Source: Rugosimonospora sp040255525
Lineage (GTDB): Bacteria > Actinomycetota > Actinomycetes > Mycobacteriales > Micromonosporaceae
Length of the DNA: 64,000 nucleotides
Direction of reading: 5' to 3'
Assembly (NCBI GenBank): GCA_040255525.1
Contig: JBDZVD010000026.1
Span: 1-64,000 of the forward strand
A program made the position numbers and the translations under genes. Below are positions 39,489-48,463 of the stretch, piece by piece. Each line of letters starts with the position of its first letter. Within the stretch, counting starts at the first letter, position 1. Below the pieces are notes generated by a model. That model was given only the letters and a program-made list of their open reading frames with translations. It made no database searches and had not been told where the DNA came from.

Positions 39489-40910
39489 TCATGAGGGGGG
39501 CCGGTTGCCGGGCCGGGGATGCCGCGGTCGCCGGAGGCTGCGGTCGACGACGGTGATGAGCAGGTAGAGGAGTCCGGCGCCGAGCATGATCCAGGCGAGG
39601 TGGTGCATGCCAGAGGTGCTGGCGCGCTGCCCGAAGGACGCGGCGGTCGCGGAGGACGCGATCATCGAGCCCAGGTAGGCGGAGGTCCGCAGCAGCCCGG
39701 CGGAGGACCCGGTGCGCTGCGGGTCAGCCTGGAAGTACACCGAATTTTGCAGGGCCAGGCTGTTGACCCCCTGCGGCACGCCGAAGACCACGGCAAGGAC
39801 CAGCAGCGCCCACAGTGGGCTGCCCCCGGTGAGGGTCAGCATCAGCGCGCAGGCGGCGATCTGGCCGACGGAGCCGAGCAGGAGCTTCCCGAGAATGCCG
39901 CCGCGCCGGCCGACGCTGACGGAGACCGCGATCCCGACGAGGAACATCGGGATCTGCACGAGTCCGGCGCGGAACGGCGAGAGCCCGTAGCCCTGTTCCG
40001 TCCACTGCGTGAACCCGTACAGGAACGCGTAGGACACGAGGTAGCCGGCCAGCGCGCGCCCGTACGTGGCCAGCAGCGGCGGATTGCCGCCGAGCACCCT
40101 CAGGTCGATGAACGGCGTCCCGGCGCGCAGCTCCCGCACGGCGAAGCCGCCTCCGGCGGCGACCATGATCACCGGCAGGTACCAGTCGCCGGCGTGGGGG
40201 TTCATCAGGAACAGCAGGAGCGAGAACAGCATGGCCGCGAACAGGCCCATGCCCGGCAGGTCGAGCTGCACCGCCAGCCCGCCCCGGGCGGCCGCGCCGG
40301 CGCCCGGCCGTCTGGGCAGCCTGAGCGCGCCGAGAGCGACCGCGACCGCGGCCAGCGGGATGTTGAGCGCGAAGGTGGACCGCCATCCACCGAGCCCGAT
40401 CAGCAGGCCGCCGAGCAGCGGGCCGACCACGGCGATGGTCTGGTTCGCGACCGCCAGAGCGGTCAGCACGCCCGCCGGGTTGTCGTGGCCGGTCCGCTCG
40501 GCCTCGCTGCGCAGCAGTGCCATGGCGGCGGGGTAGCCGGCGCAGGTCCCGAAGCCGAGGACGACCCGTGCCGCGATCAGGACCCCGAGGTCGGGCGCCA
40601 GGACGCCGGCCACGCCGGCGACGCCGACGAGGCTGGTGCTGAGAAGGAAGAGCCGGCGCGGTCCGAAGATGTCGATCAACCGGCCGACGATCGGCTGTCC
40701 CAGGGCGGTGGCCAGGTAGAGGGCCGAGACAAGCCAGGCGGTCTGCGCCGGCGGAGCCCCGAGCGCGGTGCCGATGGGCACGAGCGCGACGGCGATGACG
40801 GTCGAGTTGATCGGGTTCAGGACCGAGCCCAGCATCATCGGGGGGATGAGCCGGCGGTCGAAGCTCGCCTTCGCGGTAGCGCCGCGTGCCGCGGTCTTCT
40901 GGTCAGTCAT
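39489..40910 (-). CDS. MFS exporter (DHA2-like)
   Basis: 473 residues from ATG 40910, which overlaps the MarR stop by 8 bases. The N-terminus has PPMMLGSVLNPINSTVIAVAL, then LGQPIVGRLIDIFGPRRLFLLS (motif A) and GPLLGGLLIGLGGWRSTFALN (motif C). About thirteen to fourteen helices. As a MarR-coupled MFS gene it is likely an inducible drug or phenolic exporter. Confidence 0.9.
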   Translation of the reverse strand: MTDQKTAARGATAKASFDRRLIPPMMLGSVLNPINSTVIAVALVPIGTALGAPPAQTAWLVSALYLATALGQPIVGRLIDIFGPRRLFLLSTSLVGVAGVAGVLAPDLGVLIAARVVLGFGTCAGYPAAMALLRSEAERTGHDNPAGVLTALAVANQTIAVVGPLLGGLLIGLGGWRSTFALNIPLAAVAVALGALRLPRRPGAGAAARGGLAVQLDLPGMGLFAAMLFSLLLFLMNPHAGDWYLPVIMVAAGGGFAVRELRAGTPFIDLRVLGGNPPLLATYGRALAGYLVSYAFLYGFTQWTEQGYGLSPFRAGLVQIPMFLVGIAVSVSVGRRGGILGKLLLGSVGQIAACALMLTLTGGSPLWALLVLAVVFGVPQGVNSLALQNSVYFQADPQRTGSSAGLLRTSAYLGSMIASSATAASFGQRASTSGMHHLAWIMLGAGLLYLLITVVDRSLRRPRHPRPGNRPPS

Positions 40911-41349
40911 GGGCGAGTCGCTCCAGTACGGCCATGGCCGCGATCACGGTCTGCCGCTCCTCCTCGGTGCACTTCTCCTGCAGCTCGGCGGCCAGCCATT
41001 CGCCCCGGGCCTGCCTGCCCTGCTCGGCATGCCGGCGCCCCTGCGGGGTGAGCGCGATCAGCATGCGGCGGCGGTCGCCGGGATCCCGGTGCCGTTCGAC
41101 CAGCCCCCGGCCGGCCAGGACCGCGACCGTGCTCGCCATCGACTGGTGACGCATGCCCTCGATCGCGGCGAGCGCGCTGACCGTGAGCCCCTCGTTGTCC
41201 ATCAGGCGGGCCAGCACGGACGCCTGGGTGAGGCTGAGGTCGCCGGTGTCGCCGGCAGCGCGGACGCGGCGCCGGAGGCGCCCGATGACGGCCCGCACCG
41301 CGTGCGAGGCGGCGACGGCCGACGGGGACAGCGCACCGTGCTCGCTCAT
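40903..41349 (-). CDS. MarR-family transcriptional regulator
   Basis: 148 residues from ATG 41349 (an upstream in-frame start at 41370 is less likely). Winged HTH: LSLTQASVLARLMDNEGLTV, SALAAIEGMRHQSMASTVAVL and the wing RHRDPGDRRRMLIALTPQGRR are typical. Its stop overlaps the MFS start, so translation is coupled. The promoter region has a palindrome and a tandem 13-base repeat that may bind it. Confidence 0.92.
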   Translation of the reverse strand: MSEHGALSPSAVAASHAVRAVIGRLRRRVRAAGDTGDLSLTQASVLARLMDNEGLTVSALAAIEGMRHQSMASTVAVLAGRGLVERHRDPGDRRRMLIALTPQGRRHAEQGRQARGEWLAAELQEKCTEEERQTVIAAMAVLERLAHD

Positions 41350-41363
41350 GATCCCCACCCCAA

Positions 41364-41407
41364 AACTCAACTGAGGTTGTCCAGTTTACCTGCGCAGTTT
41401 ACCTGCG
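41364..41407. promoter_or_regulatory. MarR promoter region: small palindrome and tandem 13-bp repeat
   Basis: CTCA-AC-TGAG at 41366-41375 lies within AACTCAACTGAGGTT. Next, CAGTTTACCTGCG occurs twice in direct tandem (41382-41394 and 41395-41407). The block sits 15-60 bases upstream of the MarR start on the minus strand, where operator and promoter are expected. Confidence 0.5.
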
Positions 41408-41536
41408 CAACTGTTCGCTGGACGAGTGGAGCGGTTGATCCCGCGCGAGCCACTGCGGGTGCTGGCCGTTCGGGCCGGGAGAGTCGGGCCGGAGGAGTTC
41501 CTGGTCGACGGCCGGCCGGGAGCCGCCGGAACGGAC

Positions 41537-42097
41537 CTACCGGCCGGCCGCCGCGCCGCCGACGTGTGACCACGCCGCCTCGGCACCCGAATGCCCGACG
41601 AGCACGATCTGGACCAGCGTGCCGGCCGCGGTGACCAGGCTCAGCGCCGCGACGGCGGGGAGCACCCAGCGGGCGGCGACGACCCGCCCGACCCCGGGCG
41701 GCGCGAGCCGGCGGACCAGACCGGGCGGCACCGGCAGCCAGCGCGCCACCGCAGTCCCTGCCCGGTACCAGTCGGCGTAGGCCAGCGCCAGTGCCGCGGC
41801 GGTCATCGCCAGTACCCACACCACCAGCAGCTTCGCCAGTTGCGAATGGTGGTGGATGAGCGCGCTGCCACCGACCCGGGCCTCCAGCGGGCCGCCGGAC
41901 AGCGCGGCACCGGCCACCGTGACGCACGCCGCGGCGCTGGTCACGACCGCCGGCCAGGCCAGCCCGCGACGGGTCGCCGGCAGGACCGCGCACACGCCGA
42001 CGAGCAGCGCGGCCACCGGTACCAGCACGACGGTGGCGTGCACGATCAGCGGGTGGATCGGCAGGCCGAGAACGGTATCCAGCACGCCCGCAAGCAT
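41537..42097 (-). CDS. DUF2231-type membrane protein
   Basis: 186 residues from ATG 42097. Four hydrophobic helices. The first carries LPIHPLIVHATVVLVPVAAL and a later loop HHHSQLAKLLVVW, the pattern of the DUF2231 family with conserved histidines that may bind heme or metal. The C-terminal GHSGAEAAWSHV is also typical. Function unknown, probably redox-linked membrane protein. It stands alone. Confidence 0.8.
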   Translation of the reverse strand: MLAGVLDTVLGLPIHPLIVHATVVLVPVAALLVGVCAVLPATRRGLAWPAVVTSAAACVTVAGAALSGGPLEARVGGSALIHHHSQLAKLLVVWVLAMTAAALALAYADWYRAGTAVARWLPVPPGLVRRLAPPGVGRVVAARWVLPAVAALSLVTAAGTLVQIVLVGHSGAEAAWSHVGGAAAGR

Positions 42098-42480
42098 CGG
42101 CCGGCGTTCTTAGAGCAGTCTCAGCAGGTCTCGCGCGCCACCGGCCCGAACCCCGGATGCACCCCCGACCCCGAGGAGCGCCGCGGACCGGCCGGGTGCG
42201 CCACCGTCACCCGGTCGATCGTCAGGACGGGATCTCTGCGCGGCGCGCCGGTGCCGCGTGCCAGGCTGTAGTAGCGGCCGCGACCCGCCGGGGGTACGCG
42301 GATCGCTCCGTGCCCGATTCCGGATGAGCGTACGGCCGCCACGACGGCGGCCGGCACGACCGTGCGGCTGGTACGCCGGCGGCCATCCGGCGGCGGCCGG
42401 TCCCGAGTTCTCCCCGCCCGGTCCGCCGCCGTACACCCGGGCGCGCCCGCGGTCCGCGGCAGACACCGGATGGAGTGATC
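42098..42480. other. 383-base intergenic region
   Basis: Between the DUF2231 gene and the rightward MFS gene. A minus-strand frame (42121-42357) reads GHGAIRVPPAGRGRYYSLARG and a Pro/Gly-rich tail; it has no recognised relatives to my eye and no good start, so I do not call it a gene. The right end (GGAG at about 42471) is the MFS ribosome site. No clear repeat found. Confidence 0.4.
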
Positions 42481-44082
42481 ATGGCGACACCTCCCTCACC
42501 GGCGTCCGAAGGCCCGGACGAGACACCGCTGGCGGCGACGCCCGGTCCGGAGAAGCGCGGCAACAAGTGGTGGACGCTGGTCGCGGTGTGCCTGGGCACC
42601 TTCATGCTGCTGCTCGACGTCACCGTGATCAACGTGGCACTGCCGGACATCCAGCAGGCCCTCGGCTCCAGCTTCGCCGGACTCCAGTGGATCGTCGACG
42701 TGTACGCGCTGACTCTCGCCGCCCTGCTGCTGCCCGCGGGCAGCCTCGCCGACCTGTACGGGCGGCGGCGGCTGTACGTCACCGGGCTGGCGGTGTTCAC
42801 CATCGCGTCGCTGCTGTGCGGCGTCGCCGCCTCGACGCTGATGCTGCAGATCTCCCGTGGCGCTCAGGGAGTCGGTGGGGCCGTCATGTTCTCCGTCTCG
42901 CTGGCCCTGCTCGCGGACGCCTTCCGGGGCAAGGATCGGGGCGCCGCGTTCGGAGTGTGGGGAGCCATCACCGGCCTCGCGGTCGCGATCGGACCGCTGC
43001 TGGGCGGCGCGCTGACCTCCGGACTGTCCTGGCGCTGGATCTTCTTCGTCAACCTGCCGATCGGCGGCATCGCCGTCGCGCTGACGTTCCTGCGGGTACG
43101 GGAGTCCCGGGTCGCCGACGCCCGGCGCCCGGACCTGCCCGGCTTCGTGGTGTTCACGCTCGCGCTGAGCAGCCTGGTCTACGGCCTGATCGAGTCGAAC
43201 GAGCGGTCATTCTCCGACACCCGGGTCGTCGGCTGCCTGGTCGGCGCCGGGGTGCTGCTGGTCGTGTTCATCATCGTCGAGATGCGGGTGCCGCACCCGA
43301 TGTTCGAGCTGGGCCTGTTCCGCCTGCCGACGTTCAGCGGCGGTGCCGTGGCCGCCGTCGGGATCAGCGCGTCGCTGTTCTCCGTCCTGCTGTACCTCGT
43401 GCTGTACCTGCAGGACGTGCTGGGCTACAGCGCGTTCGACACCGGCCTGAAGCTCCTGCTCGTCTCCGGCGGCATCATGCTCACCACACCCGCCGCCGGG
43501 CGGCTGAGCTCGCACATCCCGGTACGCTTGCTCATCGGGCCCGGGCTGCTGCTCGTCGGGATCGGTCTGCTGCTGATGCGCGGGCTGAACGCCGGCTCGT
43601 CGTGGACGCACCTGATCCCGGGCTTGCTGGTGGCCGGCGCCGGTGCCGGGCTGATCAACCCGCCGCTGGCCTCGACAGCCGTCGGCGTCGTCACACCGGA
43701 GCGGGCGGGAATGGCCTCCGGTATCAACTCGACGTTCCGCCAGGTCGGCATCGCCACCGGCATCGCCCTGCTCGGCACGCTGTTCACCGGCAGGGTCACC
43801 GACGATGTCATCGCGCGGACCCGGCGGGTGCCGGGGCTGTCCGGCAAGGGCCACCAGCTCGCCGCCGCGATACAGTCCGGCAACGACCGGTCGGCGGTCG
43901 CCGCGCTGCCACCGGGCCAGCGCGGCACGGTCGAGCGCATCATCCGCGGATCGTTCACCGCCGGACTCGACCGGATCCTGATAGTCGCCGCCGTCATCGC
44001 GCTCGCCGCCGCGGTCATCGCGTTCGCGACCATCCGCAGCAAGGACTTCGCCGCACGCCGATCGAGCGGTCCGGGCACCTGA
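42481..44082 (+). CDS. DHA2-type MFS multidrug transporter (EmrB/QacA-like)
   Basis: 533 residues from ATG 42481 behind GGAG. Fourteen helices. MLLLDVTVINVALPDIQQAL in TM1, LPAGSLADLYGRRRLYVTG (motif A), ISRGAQGVGGAVMFSVSLAL (motif B) and IGPLLGGALTSGLSWRWIFF (motif C). The third DHA2-like exporter in 6.3 kb. No regulator is adjacent. It ends in a strong bidirectional terminator. Confidence 0.93.
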   Translation: MATPPSPASEGPDETPLAATPGPEKRGNKWWTLVAVCLGTFMLLLDVTVINVALPDIQQALGSSFAGLQWIVDVYALTLAALLLPAGSLADLYGRRRLYVTGLAVFTIASLLCGVAASTLMLQISRGAQGVGGAVMFSVSLALLADAFRGKDRGAAFGVWGAITGLAVAIGPLLGGALTSGLSWRWIFFVNLPIGGIAVALTFLRVRESRVADARRPDLPGFVVFTLALSSLVYGLIESNERSFSDTRVVGCLVGAGVLLVVFIIVEMRVPHPMFELGLFRLPTFSGGAVAAVGISASLFSVLLYLVLYLQDVLGYSAFDTGLKLLLVSGGIMLTTPAAGRLSSHIPVRLLIGPGLLLVGIGLLLMRGLNAGSSWTHLIPGLLVAGAGAGLINPPLASTAVGVVTPERAGMASGINSTFRQVGIATGIALLGTLFTGRVTDDVIARTRRVPGLSGKGHQLAAAIQSGNDRSAVAALPPGQRGTVERIIRGSFTAGLDRILIVAAVIALAAAVIAFATIRSKDFAARRSSGPGT

Positions 44083-44099
44083 CCGGCATCCGGCACCGC

Positions 44100-44144
44100 A
44101 CGGTGGACGGCCGGACAGTCCCGTAGGTGACTGTCCGGCACCGT
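44100..44144. terminator. Bidirectional terminator between MFS gene and msrA
   Basis: GCCGGACAGTC (44110-44120), loop CCGTAGGT, GACTGTCCGGC (44129-44139), extended by outer arms ACGGTG (44100-44105) and CACCGT (44139-44144). Located between two converging genes. Confidence 0.7.
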
Positions 44145-44179
44145 CGGGGCGGGCCGGCGGGCCCGTCGGACCGCCGGGG

Positions 44180-44710
44180 TCAGGCGCCGCGCTGGGCGGT
44201 GCCCGCGTTGCGCCGGGGCAGCTTCCAGTCCGGCCGGATGTAGTGGCAGGTGTAGCCCTCGGGGTACCGCTCCAGGTAGTCCTGGTGCTCGGGCTCGGCC
44301 TCCCAGAAGGGTCCGGCCGGGCTGACCTCGGTGACCACCTTGCCCGGCCACAGCCCGGACGCGTCCACGTCGGCGATCGTGTCCTCCGCCACCCGGCGCT
44401 GCTCGTCGTCGGCATAGAAAATGGCCGACCGATAGCTGCGCCCGATGTCGTTGCCCTGCCGGTTCTTGGTGGTCGGATCGTGGATCTGGAAGAAGAACTC
44501 GAGCAGGTCACGGTAGGAGACCTGGGCGGGATCGTAGGTGATCTCGATGGCTTCGGCGTGGGTGCCGTGGTTGCGGTACGTGGCGTTCGGCACGTCACCG
44601 CCGGTGTACCCGACGCGGGTGCTGACCACACCCGGCCGCTTGCGGATGAGGTCCTGCATCCCCCAGAAACACCCGCCGGCCAGGATCGCCTTCTCCGTCG
44701 TGTCAGCCAT
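44180..44710 (-). CDS. msrA: Peptide methionine-(S)-S-oxide reductase
   Basis: 176 residues from ATG 44710. The active-site GGCFWGMQDLI motif has the catalytic Cys14. RVGYTGGDVPNATYRNHGTH, IHDPTTKNRQGNDIGRSYRS and HQDYLERYPEGYTCHYIRP are all standard. It reduces the S epimer of oxidised methionine in proteins. It overlaps the end of msrB by 8 bases, so the two repair enzymes are co-translated. Confidence 0.97.
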   Translation of the reverse strand: MADTTEKAILAGGCFWGMQDLIRKRPGVVSTRVGYTGGDVPNATYRNHGTHAEAIEITYDPAQVSYRDLLEFFFQIHDPTTKNRQGNDIGRSYRSAIFYADDEQRRVAEDTIADVDASGLWPGKVVTEVSPAGPFWEAEPEHQDYLERYPEGYTCHYIRPDWKLPRRNAGTAQRGA

Positions 44711-45170
44711 CGTCGCGCCCCCCTGCCTGGTCGAACAATCCGCGGTACTCACCATAGCCCTCACGTTCGAGGTCGCCCACCGCGACGAAGCGCAGCGCGG
44801 CGGAGTTCATGCAATACCGCATCCCGCCCCTGTCCCGGGGCCCGTCGTCGAACAAGTGCCCGAGGTGGCTGTCCCCGTGCGCCGACCGGACCTCCGTGCG
44901 CGCCATGCCCAGCGTCGGATCCGGGATCTGGACCACGTTCCCCGGATCCAGCGGGGCGGTGAAACTCGGCCAGCCGGTACCGCTGTCGAACTTGTCGGTC
45001 GACGCGAACAGCGGCTCGCCGGACACCACGTCGACGTAGATACCCGGGTCCTTCTTGTCCCAGTAGGCGTTGTTGAAGGCCGGCTCTGTACCCGACTCCT
45101 GAGTGACCCGGTACTGGTCCCGGGTCAACCGGGAGACCGCCTCCGGATCCTTGCGATACTCCTTGGCCAC
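44703..45170 (-). CDS. msrB: Peptide methionine-(R)-S-oxide reductase
   Basis: 155 residues from GTG 45170, with GGAGGAG 8 bases upstream. MsrB marks: EPAFNNAYWDKKDPGIYVDV, KFDSGTGWPSFT, HLGHLFDDGP and the catalytic Cys120 in GGMRYCMNSAALRFV. The two CxxC zinc pairs of some MsrB proteins are missing, so it is the zinc-free type. It complements MsrA on the R epimer. Confidence 0.97.
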   Translation of the reverse strand: MAKEYRKDPEAVSRLTRDQYRVTQESGTEPAFNNAYWDKKDPGIYVDVVSGEPLFASTDKFDSGTGWPSFTAPLDPGNVVQIPDPTLGMARTEVRSAHGDSHLGHLFDDGPRDRGGMRYCMNSAALRFVAVGDLEREGYGEYRGLFDQAGGRDDG

Positions 45171-45410
45171 CGCGTCGCTCCTCCCACATCGCAAACGGGC
45201 ATCGGGGACGGGGCTTCACACCTCCGGCACGCGGCACGCGACCGGCGGTCGTGCGGGGGGATGCGGGTGCGGCGCCGTGGCGCCGATCCCGTCCATTGTC
45301 ACACCCGGAGTGGAGGCGCTGCTCGACTTCCGGCAAATCCGGCGGCCGCGGCCCGGCCGCGATGCGGTGGCCACCGGGCAGCCACTCCGAAAGTGGCCGC
45401 CGCGAGGTGG

Positions 45411-46127
45411 CTACCGCACGGCCTTGCCGGCAGCGTCCCAGTTGGTATGCAGACGGTCCAGATAGGACTGTGCCACCGCGCCGGGCCGGGCGCCGCCGGC
45501 GAACTCCTTCATGCTGCCCGCCCCGGCGTTGTAGCCGAGGGCGAGCAGTTCGTCCTTCGTGTAGCCGGCCGCCCAGTGCCGTGGCAGGCCGGCGGCCAGA
45601 TCGTGCAGGTACCAGGCGGCGGCCTCGATGGCGAGGGCCGGGTCGTCGGGCAGTTCCGTCCAGTCCCGGTCGGCGAAGTCCCGGCCCCGCTTGGCGTCGT
45701 CGAACGCGGCCCGGTGCATGTTGGCGATCCCGAAGGCGGCGTTGCGGTCGATCCTCTGCCAGGCCCGTTCGAGGTCCGGGTCATGTGGCTTGTACGACTC
45801 GTTGTAGAGGATGGCCATCAGCAGTTGCGGATCGATCCCGGCGCGGCCGGCGTACGTGCGGACCTGCGGGGCGAAGGTGGCCGGCTCGTTCGGGTCGGGG
45901 CTGGCGGTGGGGGCGCCGGACGCTGGCGGGGAGCCTGCCGTCACAGAGTCGCCCGGGTGCGGCGGGGCGACCGCCGTGGCGACGCCCGCCGATGTGGTGG
46001 GTCCGGCGCCGCGGGGGCGGGCGCCGGCCGTCAGGCCGCCGGAGTGCGCGCACCCGGCGACCCCACCGGCCAGCACCGCCACCGCGGCGGTCACCGCCAG
46101 GGCCGGCCCCCAGCCGTACCGCGTCAT
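45411..46127 (-). CDS. Lipoprotein lytic transglycosylase (SLT-like)
   Basis: 238 residues. Signal peptide with lipobox ending VAGC (Cys26). A Pro/Ala/Thr linker runs to about residue 85, then an SLT-type domain: IDPQLLMAILYNESY with the catalytic Glu110, FGIANMHRAAFDD, and ALGYNAGAGSMKEFAGG. It cleaves peptidoglycan glycan strands outside the membrane, in wall growth or spore biology. The start ATG 46127 fits the signal peptide. Confidence 0.85.
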   Translation of the reverse strand: MTRYGWGPALAVTAAVAVLAGGVAGCAHSGGLTAGARPRGAGPTTSAGVATAVAPPHPGDSVTAGSPPASGAPTASPDPNEPATFAPQVRTYAGRAGIDPQLLMAILYNESYKPHDPDLERAWQRIDRNAAFGIANMHRAAFDDAKRGRDFADRDWTELPDDPALAIEAAAWYLHDLAAGLPRHWAAGYTKDELLALGYNAGAGSMKEFAGGARPGAVAQSYLDRLHTNWDAAGKAVR

Positions 46128-46481
46128 GCCGGTCACCCCCGTCCGCCGTCCCGGCCGTTTGCAGTCCCGGCGTTTGCAGTCCCGGGAGGGCGGCCATCCG
46201 GCCATGGTATGCGCTGGACGCGCCGCCGGGCGGCGGGGACGCAACCTCGACGCGGAGGGCGAGTGCGGACCAGCGGTACCGGCTCCGCGCCCACGGCCCG
46301 CACGCGTCGCTGGCGTCCACGACCGGGAAGTGCCGTTTGTCGAACGTGATCGACCGATCCACAGTGGACTGTTCGTGGTGGACTTGGTGGAGCAGCTCGG
46401 CGATGCCGGCGCTCTCCCCCGCGCCGGTGCCCGAAGCCCCGGTGAGCGGCTGTCGCGTAGACTCCCCGGATGTCCTCCGGA
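46128..46481. other. 354-base region with tandem 15-bp repeat
   Basis: Upstream of the transglycosylase and before the DinB remnant. CGTTTGCAGTCCCGG occurs twice in direct tandem (46156-46170, 46171-46185), about 30 bases upstream of the transglycosylase start. CCACAGTGG is a small palindrome near 46361. I see no supportable gene. Confidence 0.45.
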
Positions 46482-46645
46482 ATGACCGACGAGACGGCCG
46501 CGTTCCTGGCCGCCCTGACCGCCCAGCGCCGGCACGTGCTCGGCGCCCTGGAGGGCCTGTCCGACGAGGCCCTGCGCCGGCCGGTCCTGCCGTCCGGGTG
46601 GACCTGCCTGGGGCTGGTCCGGCATCTCGCGCTGGACGACGCCAG
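46482..46645 (+). pseudogene. DinB/DUF664-like gene, 3' end deleted
   Basis: ATG 46482 starts TDETAAFLAALTAQRRHVLG, then EGLSDEALRRPVLPSGW, TCLGLVRHLALDD: the first helix pair and metal-site His of a DinB-superfamily protein. After LALDD the reading enters the complement of a hydrolase gene, so about two thirds of the protein is missing. Probably inactive. Confidence 0.6.
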
Positions 46646-47317
46646 CACGTCGCGCTGGCCGCCGACCACCACGGCCGGCGCCGAGACCCGGCCGGCGATC
46701 GCGGCGACCCGGGTATCCCGGACGCTGCGGTAGATGTCGATGATCGCCCGCACGCCGGCCCGCTCGGCGCTGTCGTAGTCGGCGTGCAGGATCCGCCGTC
46801 GCACCCGCCGGTCGCCGGTGATGAACATCGACCGGTCGGACAGGTACACCGCGGCCCGGCTGAGAAACCAGAACCGGGCCGCCCGGGCGGGCAGGGCCGC
46901 ACCGATCCCGTAGTACGCGCGGACCGGCCAGGTGCTCGGACCGTCCCGGTACACGACCGGGCTGATCAGCACGAGCGCCCGTACCCGCCGCGGGCACGCC
47001 GCGGCCAGCGTCAGGGCGATACTGGCGCCGAGCGAGTGCCCGACGACGGTCACCGGGTCCAGGCCCAGCCCCGCGCAGAACTCGTCCAGCACCCGGGCGT
47101 AGTTGTCCAGGGAGTGCGGCACGGCCAGCGGCTCGGAGTCGCCGAAGCCGGGCAGGTCCGGGGAGACCACGTCGGTGTCGGGCCACAGCCGGGTGAGGGT
47201 GAGCAGCCCGTCGTGATCGGCCCCCAGGCCGTGCAGCAGCAGCACGGTACGCGACGCCGGGCGCGACGCCGGGCTGCGCCAGTACGCCAGGCGCCTGCCG
47301 GCGACCGTGCTCGACAT
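46645..47317 (-). pseudogene. Alpha/beta hydrolase, C-terminal end deleted
   Basis: From ATG 47317: RTVLLLHGLGADHDG oxyanion loop, VVSPDLPGFGDSEPLAVPHS, nucleophile elbow VTVVGHSLGASIALTLA. The cap and the strand SAPAVVVGGQRDVLA (with the acid Asp) are present, but the sequence meets the DinB remnant right after, so the catalytic His strand is lost. The frame stays open into the opposite strand of DinB, giving a meaningless tail. Convergent with the DinB remnant at a common junction. Confidence 0.6.
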
Positions 47318-47527
47318 TCCCCGCATGACTGCGGACGCTACCCACGAGCCGGGCTCCCCAATCGCCTTTCGGCCGCCTCCGGTCGATGGCTCCCGGGCGG
47401 CATCAGGGTTCCCCGTACGGGAGATCTCAGTCTTTTGACCGAGCCGGCCCGGACGCCCCGAGGTCACGGCGCCGCTACGGTCAAGCAGGTAGCCGCTTCG
47501 CACGACGTCCGGAGGAGTTCACCGACA

Positions 47528-48463
47528 ATGATCGAGGCAAAGGGCCTGACGAAACGGTACGGGGACCGGTTGGCCGTCGACGACCTGACGTTCACCGTCG
47601 CGCCGGGGCAGGTGACCGGTTTTCTCGGCCCGAACGGCGCCGGCAAGTCCACCACCATGCGGATGGTTCTCGGGCTGGACACACCCAGCGCCGGCAGCGT
47701 GACCATCGACGGCAGACCGTTCGGTGTGATGGACAACCCGATGCGCGAGGTCGGCGCCCTGCTGGACGCGAAGGCGATTCACGGCGGTCGCAGCGCCTAC
47801 CACCACCTGTGGTGCCTGGCCCAGCTCGGCGGCATCCCGAAGAAGCGGGTCGACGAGGTACTCGAACTGGTCGGGCTGACCGGGGTGGCGCGCAAGCGGT
47901 CCAAGGGCTTCTCGCTGGGCATGGGGCAGCGGCTGGGCATCGCCTCGGCGCTGCTGGGCGACCCGAAGGTGCTGATGTTCGACGAGCCGGTCAACGGGCT
48001 CGACCCCGAGGGCATCCTGTGGATCCGCAACCTGATGAAGTCGCTGGCCGCGCAGGGACGCACCGTCTTCGTCTCCAGCCACCTGATGTCGGAGATGGAG
48101 AACACGGCCGACCACCTGTTGGTCATCGGGCGCGGCCGGCTGATCGCCGACTGTCCGGTGCACGAGTTCATCCAGAAGAACTCGCAGCTGGCTGTCCGGG
48201 TCCGAACGCCCGAGCCGGCCCGGCTGTCCGACCTGGTCACCGCCGACGGCGGCCGCGTGACCAGCGACGGAGACGGCACCCTGCTGGTCACCGGTATGGG
48301 CGCCGACCGCATCGGCGACCTGGCCTTCGACCACCGGATCCGGCTGCACGAACTGGCCGCTCTGCAGGCTTCGCTGGAGGAGGCGTTCATGGAGATGACC
48401 CGCGACAGTGTGGAGTTCCAGGCCGCTGCGGCCGGGCAGATGGTGCCGGAGGCTACCCGATGA
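47528..48463 (+). CDS. ABC transporter ATP-binding protein (exporter type)
   Basis: 311 residues from ATG 47528 with GGAGGAG at about 47510. Walker A GFLGPNGAGKSTTMRM, signature SLGMGQRLGIASALLG, Walker B KVLMFDEPVNGLDPEG and switch His in VFVSSHLMSEMEN are intact. It is of the CcmA/DrrA-like type with a C-terminal regulatory stretch. It pairs with the permease that follows by an ATGA overlap. Confidence 0.95.
   Translation: MIEAKGLTKRYGDRLAVDDLTFTVAPGQVTGFLGPNGAGKSTTMRMVLGLDTPSAGSVTIDGRPFGVMDNPMREVGALLDAKAIHGGRSAYHHLWCLAQLGGIPKKRVDEVLELVGLTGVARKRSKGFSLGMGQRLGIASALLGDPKVLMFDEPVNGLDPEGILWIRNLMKSLAAQGRTVFVSSHLMSEMENTADHLLVIGRGRLIADCPVHEFIQKNSQLAVRVRTPEPARLSDLVTADGGRVTSDGDGTLLVTGMGADRIGDLAFDHRIRLHELAALQASLEEAFMEMTRDSVEFQAAAAGQMVPEATR

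Noticed and set aside
41426..41569. Plus-strand 47-residue frame from GTG 41426
   Set aside because: No ribosome site, no recognised pattern, and it overlaps the DUF2231 gene on the other strand and the repeat region; coding cannot be supported.
42121..42357. Minus-strand 78-residue frame
   Set aside because: Moderate coding bias but no recognised family, weak start and position in the promoter region of the MFS gene; described only as intergenic content.
46133..46640. Continuation of the hydrolase frame to 46133 as a long protein
   Set aside because: Beyond about 46645 it is the complement of a DinB-like coding region and upstream sequence, so it is a chance open frame.
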